From Microbacterium indicum DSM 19969 (GTDB taxonomy: Bacteria; Actinomycetota; Actinomycetes; Actinomycetales; Microbacteriaceae), in contig NZ_AULR01000002.1 of NCBI RefSeq assembly GCF_000422385.1, positions 62,001 through 126,000 of the forward strand: DNA of 64,000 bases, in the 5' to 3' direction. This document shows, piece by piece, positions 44,321 through 52,604 of this stretch. Numbering within the stretch: position 1 is the first letter of the stretch; each line of letters begins with the position of its first letter. Position numbers and translations under genes: made by a program. Below the pieces are notes generated by a model. It made no database searches and was not told where the DNA came from. It saw nothing but the letters and a program-made list of their open reading frames with translations.

Positions 44321-45022
44321 ATGCGCCTCGACATCGTCACGATCTTCCCGACGTTCTTCGACGTGCTCGATGTCTCGCTGATCGGCAAGGCGCGCGAGAA
44401 GGGCCTCCTCAACCTGCGCGTCCACGACCTGCGCGACTGGACGCACGACCGACACCGCACCGTCGACGACACCCCGTACGGGGGAGGCGCGGGCATGGTC
44501 ATGAAGCCCGAGCCCTGGGGCGAGGCGCTCGACGCCGTCTTCGGCGCGGCCGACCCGGATCCCTTCGAGGGCGTCCTCATCGTGCCGACCCCGTCGGGCG
44601 AGGTCTTCACGCAGCGCACCGCGCGGGAGCTCGCGCAGGAGGACCACCTGGCGTTCGCGTGCGGCCGCTACGAGGGCATCGACCAGCGCGTGCTCGACCA
44701 CTACGCGTCGCGCGGCCGCGTGCGCTTCGTCTCGATCGGCGACTACGTGCTGAACGGCGGTGAGGTCGCGACGATGGCGATGATCGAGGCGATCGGCCGC
44801 CTCATCCCCGGCGTCGTCGGCAACCCCGAGAGCCTCGTCGAGGAGTCGCACGAGCTCGGCATGCTCGAGTACCCGATCTACACCAAACCGGCCGCCTGGC
44901 GCGGCCTCGAGGTCCCGCCCGTCCTCCTCAGCGGCGACCACGGCAGGGTCGACGCGTGGCGCCGCGACCAGGCGCTCGAGCGCACCCGCGAGCGCCGCCC
45001 CGATCTCCTGGACGAGGCATGA
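44321..45022 (+). CDS. trmD: tRNA (guanine-37-N1)-methyltransferase TrmD
   Basis: A 233-aa SPOUT enzyme that methylates G37 next to the anticodon and prevents frameshifting. Motifs [10 protein letters not shown] and [11 protein letters not shown] form the SAM knot. In most bacteria trmD sits with rpsP, rimM and rplS; here it is leaderless and followed by moaB (ATGA overlap). Confidence 0.96.
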   Translation: MRLDIVTIFPTFFDVLDVSLIGKAREKGLLNLRVHDLRDWTHDRHRTVDDTPYGGGAGMVMKPEPWGEALDAVFGAADPDPFEGVLIVPTPSGEVFTQRTARELAQEDHLAFACGRYEGIDQRVLDHYASRGRVRFVSIGDYVLNGGEVATMAMIEAIGRLIPGVVGNPESLVEESHELGMLEYPIYTKPAAWRGLEVPPVLLSGDHGRVDAWRRDQALERTRERRPDLLDEA

Positions 45023-45495
45023 TCCGCGCCGCGGTCATCACGGTCAGCGACCGCTCCGCCGCGGGCGAGCGCGAGGATCGCGGCGGCCCCGTCGCGGTCG
45101 AGGCGCTGCGCGGCGCGGGTTACGCGTGCGACGACGCCGTCGTCGTGCCGGACGGCGCGTGGTCGGTCGAGGCGGCCCTGCGCGACGCGCTCGCCGCGGG
45201 GGCGCGCATCGTCGTGACGACGGGCGGCACGGGCGTGGGCCCGCGCGACCTCACGCCCGAGGGCACCGAGCCCGTCCTCGACCGGCACCTGCGGGGGATC
45301 CCGGAGGAGCTCCGGCGCATCGGGGCGGGCGTCGCGCCGGGAGGGCTCCTCTCCCGTGGGCTCGCGGGCGTCGCGGGCCGCGGCTTCGTCGTGAACCTCC
45401 CGGGATCGCCCGGGGCCGTGCGCGACGGCGTCGGCCTCGTCCTGCGCCTCGCGCCGCACGTGCTCTCGCAGCTCGACGGGGGCGACCATGGGTGA
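45019..45495 (+). CDS. moaB: Molybdopterin adenylyltransferase MoaB/Mog
   Basis: A 158-aa protein of the MogA/MoaB family that adenylates molybdopterin before metal insertion. The key motif is [15 protein letters not shown], and a second conserved loop is NLPGSPGAV. It overlaps trmD by 4 bases and moaE by 8, so cofactor genes ride on the trmD transcript. Confidence 0.9.
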   Translation: MIRAAVITVSDRSAAGEREDRGGPVAVEALRGAGYACDDAVVVPDGAWSVEAALRDALAAGARIVVTTGGTGVGPRDLTPEGTEPVLDRHLRGIPEELRRIGAGVAPGGLLSRGLAGVAGRGFVVNLPGSPGAVRDGVGLVLRLAPHVLSQLDGGDHG

Positions 45496-45916
45496 GGTGC
45501 GACTCGCGCGGATCAGCGCCGAGCCGATCGGCCTCGCCGATCACGCGGCCGCGGTCGACGACCCGCGCATGGGCGCCGAGACGAGCTTCGTCGGGCGCGT
45601 GCGCGACCACGACCCCGACGCGGCGGGCGCCGTGGCGGCGCTCGAGTACACGGCGCACCCCGACGCCGAGCGGATCCTCGGCGAGCTCGCGCGGCGCGCG
45701 GCCGAGGAGACGGGATCCCTCGTCGCCGTGAGCCACAGGATCGGGCGCCTCGCCGTGGGCGACGCAGCCGTCGTGATCGCCGTCGCCTCGGCTCACCGCG
45801 CCGAGGCCTTCGACGCGTGCCGGCGGATCATCGAGGACATCAAGCGCGAGCTGCCCGTCTGGAAGCGCCAGATCGAGGCCGACGGCCAGACGGCGTGGAA
45901 GGGCCTCGGCGGCTGA
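45488..45916 (+). CDS. moaE: Molybdopterin synthase catalytic subunit MoaE
   Basis: A 142-aa large subunit that converts cyclic pyranopterin monophosphate to molybdopterin using sulfur from MoaD. Conserved FVGRVRDHD near residue 35 and PVWKRQIEADG with the active-site lysines near the end. Convergent with moaD, stops one base apart. Confidence 0.92.
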   Translation: MGEVRLARISAEPIGLADHAAAVDDPRMGAETSFVGRVRDHDPDAAGAVAALEYTAHPDAERILGELARRAAEETGSLVAVSHRIGRLAVGDAAVVIAVASAHRAEAFDACRRIIEDIKRELPVWKRQIEADGQTAWKGLGG

Positions 45917-45917
45917 C

Positions 45918-46151
45918 TCAGCCGCCCGCGAACGGCGGGAGCACGTCGACCGTCGCGCCCTCGGGGATCGCCACGTCGTCGTCGCGGCGCGTGCCGTCGA
46001 CGAGCACGGCGCACCGGGGGAGGATCGGCGCGAGCAGCGGATGATCCGCGACGAGACCCGCGCGCAGCGCGTCGAGGCTCGCCTCGGTGCGCTGCTCCTC
46101 GGCCGTGCCCGCGGCCTCCTCCGCGGCGGCGAAGAACCGGACGACGCTCAT
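45918..46151 (-). CDS. moaD: Molybdopterin synthase sulfur carrier MoaD
   Basis: A 77-aa ubiquitin-fold protein ending PPFAGG; the C-terminal Gly-Gly becomes the thiocarboxylate sulfur donor after activation by MoeB. Last gene of the operon moeB-moeA-moaC-mobA-moaD; ATGA-type overlap with mobA. Confidence 0.92.
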   Translation of the reverse strand: MSVVRFFAAAEEAAGTAEEQRTEASLDALRAGLVADHPLLAPILPRCAVLVDGTRRDDDVAIPEGATVDVLPPFAGG

Positions 46152-46927
46152 GCGCGCCAGCCCTGCGCGAGCGCCGCGAGCTTCGCGACCGCCTCGGGAT
46201 CGCCTCCCGCGAGGCCCGCGATGTAGGCCGTGACGGGGGCCGCGGGACGCGCGACGCCGTGCGCGACCTCGCGCGTCATGTCGAGGATCGCCGCGATGTC
46301 GACGCGCGCGGGGTCGACGCCGACCTCCGCGGCCGCTGCCGCGGCCCAGCTCTCGAGGTCCTCGGGTGTGTTCTCTGCCATGGTCGCGCGTCCTTTCGCC
46401 CGCTCGAGATCCTCCCACGTGTCGACGTCCTCCGTCGCGCGCGCGGGCGCGGGGATCCGCTCGAGCCGCAGGCGCGCGGCGACGGCCCGCATCGACGGCT
46501 CCGTGACCTCGTCGAGGGCGCGCTCGAGCGCCGCACGGCGATAGCGTGCCGTGAGCCACTGCGCGCGGCCGCCCGGATCCTCGAGCACCGCCCCGTCGCC
46601 CGCGAGCGGCACGCGGAGCAGCGCGGCGGCGGCGGACGCGCCGGGGAGATCCGCGGGAAGGACGAGGAGGTCGTCGGCCGTCGTCGTGGCGAGGGCGGCG
46701 CGGAGGGCGGGGACGGGGCCGCCGAAGGGCGGATCCTCGCGCACCCAGCGCACGCCAGCGGCGCCCCCGCGCTCGGGGCCGACCGCGATGACCTCGTCGC
46801 ACGACGCGAGCGCCGCCGCGGCCGCCGCGAGGAGGGTGCGGCCGGCGACGACGAAGAGCGCCTTGTCGGCGCCCCCGACGCGCGACGCGCGCCCGCCCGC
46901 GAGGATGACGCCCGCGACCCGCGTCAT
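46148..46927 (-). CDS. mobA: MobA-like molybdenum cofactor nucleotidyltransferase fused to DUF6457
   Basis: A 259-aa protein. Residues 1 to about 175 are a MobA-type transferase (VILAGGRASRVGGADKAL at the N-terminus, VLPADLPG as the metal-binding region) that attaches GMP to molybdopterin. After the linker ERAKGRAT, residues about 183-259 form a DUF6457 domain (ENTPEDLESWAAAAA), usually a separate small gene in cofactor clusters. The linker contains an ATG with a good ribosome site, so the domain may also be made alone. ATGA overlap with moaC. Confidence 0.85.
   Translation of the reverse strand: MTRVAGVILAGGRASRVGGADKALFVVAGRTLLAAAAAALASCDEVIAVGPERGGAAGVRWVREDPPFGGPVPALRAALATTTADDLLVLPADLPGASAAAALLRVPLAGDGAVLEDPGGRAQWLTARYRRAALERALDEVTEPSMRAVAARLRLERIPAPARATEDVDTWEDLERAKGRATMAENTPEDLESWAAAAAAEVGVDPARVDIAAILDMTREVAHGVARPAAPVTAYIAGLAGGDPEAVAKLAALAQGWRA
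46379..46396 (-). promoter_or_regulatory. Internal ribosome site and start for the DUF6457 domain
   Basis: Minus-strand AAAGGA (46396-46391) nine bases before an in-frame ATG (46381-46379). In the long frame the six bases encode Lys-Gly with the AAA codon, unusual in a gene set that otherwise writes Lys as AAG. Translation from here gives a 77-aa DUF6457 protein. Confidence 0.5.
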
Positions 46928-47400
46928 CCGCCCGGCCGCTCCCACGAGCCGCTGCGGCCGCCGTGCTTCGCGACGACGCGGGCGTTCTCGATGAGCGCCG
47001 AGCGGTCGGATCCCTTGACCATGTCGAGGATCGTGAGCGCCGCGACGGTCGCCGCCGTGACGGCCTCCATCTCGACGCCCGTCCGGTCCGCCGTGCGGAC
47101 GGTCGCCTCGATCTCTACGCCCGCGTCGACGATCTCGAGGTCGACGGTCGCGCCGTGCACGCCGATCACGTGGGCGAGCGGCAGCAGCTCGGGGGTCCGC
47201 TTGGCGGCCTGGATCCCCGCGATCCGGGCGACCGCGAGGACATCGCCCTTCGGGACCGTGCCGTCGCGCAGCGCCGCGACGGTCTCGGCGGCGCACCGCA
47301 CGAACGCGCGCGCCGTCGCCGAACGGACCGTGGGGCGCTTCTCGGTGACGTCGACCATCCGCGCGTTGCCCGCGGCGTCGAGGTGCGTGAAATCGCTCAT
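46924..47400 (-). CDS. moaC: Cyclic pyranopterin monophosphate synthase MoaC
   Basis: A 158-aa enzyme completing the first stage of molybdopterin synthesis with MoaA. Conserved AAKRTPELLPLAH (active-site Lys/His) and EMEAVTAATVAALT; catalytic Asp in LDMVKG. Overlaps moeA and mobA by 4 bases. Confidence 0.94.
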   Translation of the reverse strand: MSDFTHLDAAGNARMVDVTEKRPTVRSATARAFVRCAAETVAALRDGTVPKGDVLAVARIAGIQAAKRTPELLPLAHVIGVHGATVDLEIVDAGVEIEATVRTADRTGVEMEAVTAATVAALTILDMVKGSDRSALIENARVVAKHGGRSGSWERPGG

Positions 47401-48602
47401 GGGATCAGCATGACATCGACGAGGTCGCCCGCCGCGACGGCGTCGACCTCGGCCGGCACGACGGCGTATCCCTCGGCGAGGCCCAGCCCGGCGGGCAGGT
47501 GGGAGCCGGACCCGCCCGTCGTCGCCGGCCCGACCGTCCAGCACCCCGGGTCCGCACGGTTGACGGCGATCGGGATGTGCTGGCGGCGGCCCGGGGGCGT
47601 GCGCCATCCCACGGCGGCCGGGAGCCGGAGGAGGGGACGGGCGATCTCGCGCCGCCGCTGCATCGCGAGGAGCGCCGGGCGGACGAACACCTCGAACGAG
47701 ACCGCGACGCTCACGGGGTTGCCGGGGAGGCCGAAGAAGAGCGCGCCGTCCAGGACGCCGAACGCCTGCGGCTTGCCGGGCTGCATCGCGACCTTCTCGA
47801 AGGCGACGCGGCCCGCGAGCGCGAGCTTCACGGGCTCGAACGCGCCCGCGCTCACCCCGCCCGACGTCACGACGACGTCGGCGTCGAGGCCCGCGAGCAG
47901 GCTCGTCAGCTCGGCGGGGTCGTCGCCGACGCGCCCGCGGGCGACGACCTCGGCCCCCGCCTCGGCGACGAGCCCCGCGAGCAGCGCGCCGTTGGAGTCG
48001 GGGATCCGTCCGGGACCCGGGTCGACGCCGGGGGCGACGAGCTCGGCGCCCGTCGAGACGACCGCGACGCGGGGGCGGCGCGCGACCGCGACCTCGGCGA
48101 CGCCCGTCGAGATCAGCGCCGCGACCTGGCGGGGCCCGACGAGGATCCCGGCGGGCAGAGCCTCGTCGCCCGCCGCGACGTCCTCGGCGCGCCCGCGGAC
48201 GTTGGCGCCGCGCGCGGCCGGACGGGCGACGACGACGGCGGTCTCGAGCGAGTCGTCGAGGCCGCCCGCGGTCTGCTCGAACGGCACGACGGCGTCGGCG
48301 TCGGACGGCAGCGGCGCGCCGGTCATGATCCGCGCGCACTCGCCGGGGCCGAGCCGGGGATCCTCCGCGGATCCCGCCGGGACGTCGGCGACGACGCGGA
48401 GCGTCGCGGGGATCGAGGAGAGGTCGTCGAAGCGCACCGCGAACCCGTCCATCGCCGAGTTCGCGAAGGCGGGGACGTCGAGCCGCGAGAACGCGGGGGC
48501 CGCGAGCGTGCGGCCCGTCGCCGTCTCGACCGGGACCGTCTCCGGGGGAAGGGGGCGGGCGGCCGCGAGCACGCGCCCGAGGTGCTCCTCGACCGTGATC
48601 AC
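47397..48602 (-). CDS. moeA: Molybdopterin molybdenumtransferase MoeA
   Basis: A 401-aa enzyme inserting molybdate into adenylated molybdopterin. Domain I has NSAMDGFAV; domain III (MogA-like) has TSGGVSAGAF and GLPGNPVSV; domain IV is the C-terminal beta barrel. GTG start at 48602 overlaps the moeB stop. Confidence 0.93.
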   Translation of the reverse strand: MITVEEHLGRVLAAARPLPPETVPVETATGRTLAAPAFSRLDVPAFANSAMDGFAVRFDDLSSIPATLRVVADVPAGSAEDPRLGPGECARIMTGAPLPSDADAVVPFEQTAGGLDDSLETAVVVARPAARGANVRGRAEDVAAGDEALPAGILVGPRQVAALISTGVAEVAVARRPRVAVVSTGAELVAPGVDPGPGRIPDSNGALLAGLVAEAGAEVVARGRVGDDPAELTSLLAGLDADVVVTSGGVSAGAFEPVKLALAGRVAFEKVAMQPGKPQAFGVLDGALFFGLPGNPVSVAVSFEVFVRPALLAMQRRREIARPLLRLPAAVGWRTPPGRRQHIPIAVNRADPGCWTVGPATTGGSGSHLPAGLGLAEGYAVVPAEVDAVAAGDLVDVMLIP

Positions 48603-49666
48603 GCGCGCACCTCCACGTCGCCCGTCCACGCCGCCATGCCGCCGTCGAGGCTCGTCGCGTCGACCCCGCGATCGCGCAGGACGCGCGCGGCGTGCAGCGA
48701 GCGGACGCCCGAGGCGCAGACGGCGACGACCGGTCCGTCGAAGCGCGCCGCGGCGCCCGCCAGCAGCGCGTCGAGGGGCAGGAGCACGGCGCCCGGGATC
48801 ACCCCCGTCGCCCACTCGTCGGGGTTCCGCACGTCGAGGTACGTCACGGGGGCGTCGGGCCGCGACGCGGGCTCGGGGGCGGGGGAGGTCCCGCGCGGCG
48901 CGGCGGCGCGGAGCGCGACCTCGCGCATCGTGCCGCGCAGCCCGTCGATGAGTGCGAGACGCCCGAGGAGGGGCTCGCCGATCCCGGCGATGAGGAGGAT
49001 CGCCTGCGTCGCGAGCAGCGAGCCCACCTGCATCGTGAGCGCCCCGAGGACGCCGACCTCGGAGCAGCTCGGCGGCTCGCCCGCCGAGCCCTCGGGATAC
49101 AGATCCGCGAGCCGCACGGGGGCCGCGCCTTCCGGCGGGCGCGACCAGAACACCGTGACCTGCGCCGCGAACTCCTGCACGACGCCCCAGACGAGCGGCA
49201 CCCCGAGCGCCTCGCACGCCGCAGCGACGTCGACGCGCGTCGCGAACCCGTCGCTCCCGTCGATCACGACGTCGGCGCCCGCGAGGAGCCGCGCGGCGTC
49301 GGCGCCGGTCAGGCGCTCGGCGATCGGCGTCACGACGCACTCGGGCGCGAGGTCGCGCGCGGCGCGCACCGCGCTCTCGACCTTGGGCTCGCCGACGTCG
49401 GTCGCGCGGTGGATCACCTGCCGCTGGAGGTTCGACGCCTCGACGCGGTCGTCGTCGATCACCGTGAGCCGCCCGACGCCCGCGGCCGCGAGCGCCAGGA
49501 CAGCGGGGGAGCCGAGCCCGCCCGCGCCGACGATCGCGACGTGGGCCGCCGCGAGCCGCCTCTGCCCCGCCTCGCCCAGGGGGTAGAGCGCGGCGTGGCG
49601 TGCTGTGCGGGCGGACTCGGCCGGCGAGAGCGCCGCGACGGGCTCGACGAGAGGGGGGAGGGGCAT
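48599..49666 (-). CDS. moeB: MoaD-activating adenylyltransferase MoeB with rhodanese domain
   Basis: A 355-aa E1-like enzyme. Residues about 25-250 hold the ThiF/MoeB fold: ATP loop GAGGLGSPAV, DRVEASNLQRQ, and Asp in IDGSDGFATR. Residues about 272-355 are a rhodanese domain whose catalytic Cys is in VCASGVRS. It adenylates the MoaD C-terminus and may supply its sulfur. The usual zinc Cys pairs are not evident. Leaderless ATG at 49666; first gene of the reverse cofactor operon. Confidence 0.9.
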   Translation of the reverse strand: MPLPPLVEPVAALSPAESARTARHAALYPLGEAGQRRLAAAHVAIVGAGGLGSPAVLALAAAGVGRLTVIDDDRVEASNLQRQVIHRATDVGEPKVESAVRAARDLAPECVVTPIAERLTGADAARLLAGADVVIDGSDGFATRVDVAAACEALGVPLVWGVVQEFAAQVTVFWSRPPEGAAPVRLADLYPEGSAGEPPSCSEVGVLGALTMQVGSLLATQAILLIAGIGEPLLGRLALIDGLRGTMREVALRAAAPRGTSPAPEPASRPDAPVTYLDVRNPDEWATGVIPGAVLLPLDALLAGAAARFDGPVVAVCASGVRSLHAARVLRDRGVDATSLDGGMAAWTGDVEVRA

Positions 49667-49672
49667 GCCACG

Positions 49673-49678
49673 AGCCTA
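49673..49678 (-). promoter_or_regulatory. -10 box of the moeB-moeA-moaC-mobA-moaD operon (leaderless)
   Basis: TAGGCT on the minus strand, six bases before the ATG at 49666. Confidence 0.65.
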
Positions 49679-49750
49679 GGACGGCCGCGGTTTCCCGGGC
49701 CTCACGAGCGCGCTCGGCCCGCGGTGAGGCCGCGGCAACAGATCCGGTCG

Positions 49751-49756
49751 TAGGCT
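49751..49756 (+). promoter_or_regulatory. -10 box of moaA (leaderless)
   Basis: TAGGCT, six bases (CGGAGG) before the ATG at 49763. The same six bases as in front of moeB, which is divergent from moaA. Confidence 0.65.
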
Positions 49757-49762
49757 CGGAGG

Positions 49763-50809
49763 ATGCCAGCCGTGAACGTCGCGATCGCCCCCGCGCCGCA
49801 CCGTTCCGCGCCCGACATGCCCGCCTCGGGCCCCATCGCCGACCGCTTCGGGCGCGTGCACCGCGACATGCGGATCTCGCTCACCGACCGCTGTTCGCTG
49901 CGCTGCACGTACTGCATGCCCGAGCAGGGCAGCGAGTGGCTCGCGCGCCAGTCGATCCTCACGACCGACGAGATCGAGCGCATCGCCCGGATCGCGGCGA
50001 CGCACGGGATCACGACTTTCCGACTCACGGGCGGAGAGCCGCTCCTCCGGCGCGACCTCGAGGACGTCGTCGCCCGGCTCGCGCGGATTCCCGGCGCCGA
50101 GATCGCCATGACGACGAACGCGATCGGGCTCGACAGGCGGCTCCCCGCTCTCGTCGACGCGGGGCTCGGACGCCTCAACATCTCGATCGACACGCTCGAC
50201 CGCGACCGCTTCCGCGAGCTGACCCGCCGCGACCGCCTGGACGACGTCCTCCGCGGGATCCGCGCCGCGTCGGAGGCGGGCATCGGGCCGCTCAAGCTCA
50301 ACGCCGTCGCGATGCGGGGCGTCAACGACACCGAGATCGCGGACCTCGTGCAGTTCGCGATCGATCACGGGGCGCAGATGCGCTTCATCGAGCAGATGCC
50401 GCTCGACGCGGGGCACACGTGGTCGCGGTCCGAGATGGTGACGCGCGAGGAGATCCTCGGGCGGCTCCGCGAGCGGTGGGCGATCGAGCCGGTCCCCGGC
50501 CGCGGCGGCGCGCCCGCCGAGTCGTGGCGCCTCGACGGCTCGGAGCGCACCGTCGGCGTCATCGCGTCGGTGACGGCGCCGTTCTGCGGCGCGTGCGATC
50601 GCATGCGCCTGACGGCCGACGGGCAGATCCGCAACTGCCTGTTCTCGAACAGCGAGTTCGACCTCGTGCCGCTGCTGCGCGGCGGATCCGACGACGCCGC
50701 GATCGAGGGCATGCTGCGGCGGGCGATCTGGGGCAAGCTGCCGGGCCACGCCGTCGGCGATGAGTCGTTCCTGCAGCCGGCGCGCGGGATGAACGCGATC
50801 GGCGGCTAG
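49763..50809 (+). CDS. moaA: GTP 3',8-cyclase MoaA
   Basis: A 348-aa radical SAM enzyme starting molybdopterin synthesis from GTP. The N-terminal cluster site is CSLRCTYC (C-x3-C-x2-C), the second cluster site is FCGACDRMRL plus a later Cys in NCLF, and the C-terminus is the functional Gly-Gly (NAIGG). The stop overlaps the cbiX stop by three bases. Confidence 0.95.
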   Translation: MPAVNVAIAPAPHRSAPDMPASGPIADRFGRVHRDMRISLTDRCSLRCTYCMPEQGSEWLARQSILTTDEIERIARIAATHGITTFRLTGGEPLLRRDLEDVVARLARIPGAEIAMTTNAIGLDRRLPALVDAGLGRLNISIDTLDRDRFRELTRRDRLDDVLRGIRAASEAGIGPLKLNAVAMRGVNDTEIADLVQFAIDHGAQMRFIEQMPLDAGHTWSRSEMVTREEILGRLRERWAIEPVPGRGGAPAESWRLDGSERTVGVIASVTAPFCGACDRMRLTADGQIRNCLFSNSEFDLVPLLRGGSDDAAIEGMLRRAIWGKLPGHAVGDESFLQPARGMNAIGG

Positions 50810-51471
50810 AGCGCCGCGCGGTAGCGCTCGGCGACGATCTCGGCGACGCGCGGGTCGTCGCCGATCGGATCGGTCGTGACGTCGGCGCCCGCGGCGCGGA
50901 CGAGGCCCGAGAAGTGTCCGGGCGCGAGGACGTAGCTCGCCGCGATGACCCGCGTCGCCCCGGCCGCGCGCGCCGCCGCGACGGCCTCGGCGACCTTCGG
51001 CGTCGCGCCGTACGCGTAGCCGACCGTGAGGGGCGCGGAGATCCGCTCGGCGAGGTCGTCGCGGACCCGTCGCACGCGCTCGGCCGCCTCGGTGCGCGAC
51101 GACCCCGACGCGGCGAGCACGACGTGATCGCCCGGTCGGAGCCCCGCGGCCGCGACCCGCTCGGCGAGGATGTCGGCGAGGAGCGGATGGGGGCCGAGGG
51201 TGCCCGTCGCGACGACGCCGGGGCGCGAGGCGGCGGCGCGGCCGATGTCGACGGCGGTGTGGAAGCCGGGCGAGAGGAGGAGCGGCACGATCACGGCCGG
51301 CCCCGTCGACGACGCGACGACCTCGTCGACCTGGGGGTGCTGCACGTCGACGTACGTCTCGACGGCCGGGACCCCGAGAAGGCCCTGCGCGCGGGCGACC
51401 AGGCGGGTGATCGTCGCGCGCCCCTCCGGCGAGTCGGTGCCGTGCGAGCAGCAGATCAGGGTCGGATCCAC
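50806..51471 (-). CDS. Sirohydrochlorin chelatase (CbiX/SirB-like)
   Basis: A 221-aa two-repeat CbiX protein; the first half has ICCSHGTDSPEGR with the metal-site His, and the second repeat VVLAASGSSRTEA matches it less well. It should insert Fe(II) into sirohydrochlorin, giving siroheme for NirB, which fits its place at the end of the nirB operon. The GTG at 51471 follows GGAGG by four bases and lies 16 bases inside nnaR. Confidence 0.85.
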   Translation of the reverse strand: MDPTLICCSHGTDSPEGRATITRLVARAQGLLGVPAVETYVDVQHPQVDEVVASSTGPAVIVPLLLSPGFHTAVDIGRAAASRPGVVATGTLGPHPLLADILAERVAAAGLRPGDHVVLAASGSSRTEAAERVRRVRDDLAERISAPLTVGYAYGATPKVAEAVAAARAAGATRVIAASYVLAPGHFSGLVRAAGADVTTDPIGDDPRVAEIVAERYRAAL

Positions 51472-52604
51472 GGAACCTCCACGTCGAGCCGGTAGCCGCG
51501 CTTGACCACGGTCTTCACAAGATCGGGGTGCCCGAGCCCGTCGCGCAGGCGCGCGATCGCCATCTCGACGGCGTGCGCCGACTGGCTCGAGCGGGGGAGG
51601 ACGCCCTGCAGCTCGCGGCGCGGGATCACGGCCCCGCGCGCGTCGAACAGCGCGCCGAGGACGGCCGTCGACGTGGGTGAGAGCGGGAGGAACGATCCCG
51701 CGAGGACCGCGCCCGAGCTGCGCATCTCGAGGCGCCCGTGATCCGTGTCGACACCGGGCGCGTGCCCGCCGCCGAAGTGCGTGACGACGCCGCGCACGAG
51801 GGACCCGAGCCGCCCGCGCTCCGCGACGATGGCGGGGATCCCGTGCGCGACGAGCGGCTGCACCGTCACGGGGCCCACGGCCGCCATCACGAGCCGGCCG
51901 CGGTCGGCCAGCGAGCGGATCCGCTCGATCGCGTCGGCGCGCTCGGCTTCGGCGAGCCACTCGCTCGTGCCGGGCGCCGAGGTGAACAGCACGGCGTCGA
52001 CGCCGCCCGACGCCGTCTGCAGAACCGACTGCCGCACGACCTCGGGATCGGCGGGCGGGCCCCACCGGTACACGGTGAGGCTCACGACCTCGGCGCCGTT
52101 CGCGCGGAACAGCTCGTCGAGGCCGTCCGCACCCGAGCCGTGGTGCTGCACGGCGATGCGGCGGCCCGCGATGCCCTCGGCGACGAGGTACTCGCCCAGC
52201 TCGTGCGAGGTCTCCGATTCGGCGACCCAGTCGGCCGTGAAGCCCGCCTGCTGGATCGCTCCGCGCGCCTTGGGGCCGCGCGCGATGATCTGGGCGCCCG
52301 CGAACGCGCGCTCCATCTCCTCGTCGAGGCCCGCCTCCACGGCGGCCTCCACCCAGCCCCGGAAGCCGACGCCCGTCGTCGCGACGACGATGTCGGGAGG
52401 GTCGGCGATGAGCTCGCGCGTCGCGGCGAGGAGCGCCTCGTCGTCGATGTGCGACAGGATCGTGAGCGCCGGGGCCTGGCGCACCGTCGCGCCGTGCCGC
52501 TCGAGGGCCGCGGTCAGCTCGCTCGAGCGCCTGTCGACCGCGATGACGATCGTGCAGCCGTCGAGGGCCGCGGAGAGATGGGGTCGGTCGGGGGCGTCCG
52601 TCAT
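51456..52604 (-). CDS. nnaR: HemD-like domain/winged-helix regulator of nitrate assimilation, NnaR
   Basis: A 382-aa protein: residues about 10-255 resemble uroporphyrinogen-III synthase (TTGVGFRGW, FTSAPGTSEWL), and residues about 275-382 form an OmpR-type winged helix (SPTSTAVLGALFDARGAVI, VEMAIARLRDGLG, VVKRGYRL). This architecture is that of NnaR, a co-activator with GlnR of nitrate/nitrite genes in Mycobacterium and Streptomyces. Placement between cysG and cbiX in the nirB operon supports the call. A true HemD function is unlikely. Confidence 0.88.
   Translation of the reverse strand: MTDAPDRPHLSAALDGCTIVIAVDRRSSELTAALERHGATVRQAPALTILSHIDDEALLAATRELIADPPDIVVATTGVGFRGWVEAAVEAGLDEEMERAFAGAQIIARGPKARGAIQQAGFTADWVAESETSHELGEYLVAEGIAGRRIAVQHHGSGADGLDELFRANGAEVVSLTVYRWGPPADPEVVRQSVLQTASGGVDAVLFTSAPGTSEWLAEAERADAIERIRSLADRGRLVMAAVGPVTVQPLVAHGIPAIVAERGRLGSLVRGVVTHFGGGHAPGVDTDHGRLEMRSSGAVLAGSFLPLSPTSTAVLGALFDARGAVIPRRELQGVLPRSSQSAHAVEMAIARLRDGLGHPDLVKTVVKRGYRLDVEVPWIRP

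Noticed and set aside
51456..52604. Annotation of nnaR as uroporphyrinogen-III synthase (hemD)
   Set aside because: The C-terminal OmpR-type winged helix and the nir operon context fit NnaR; heme-pathway neighbours such as hemB or hemC are absent.
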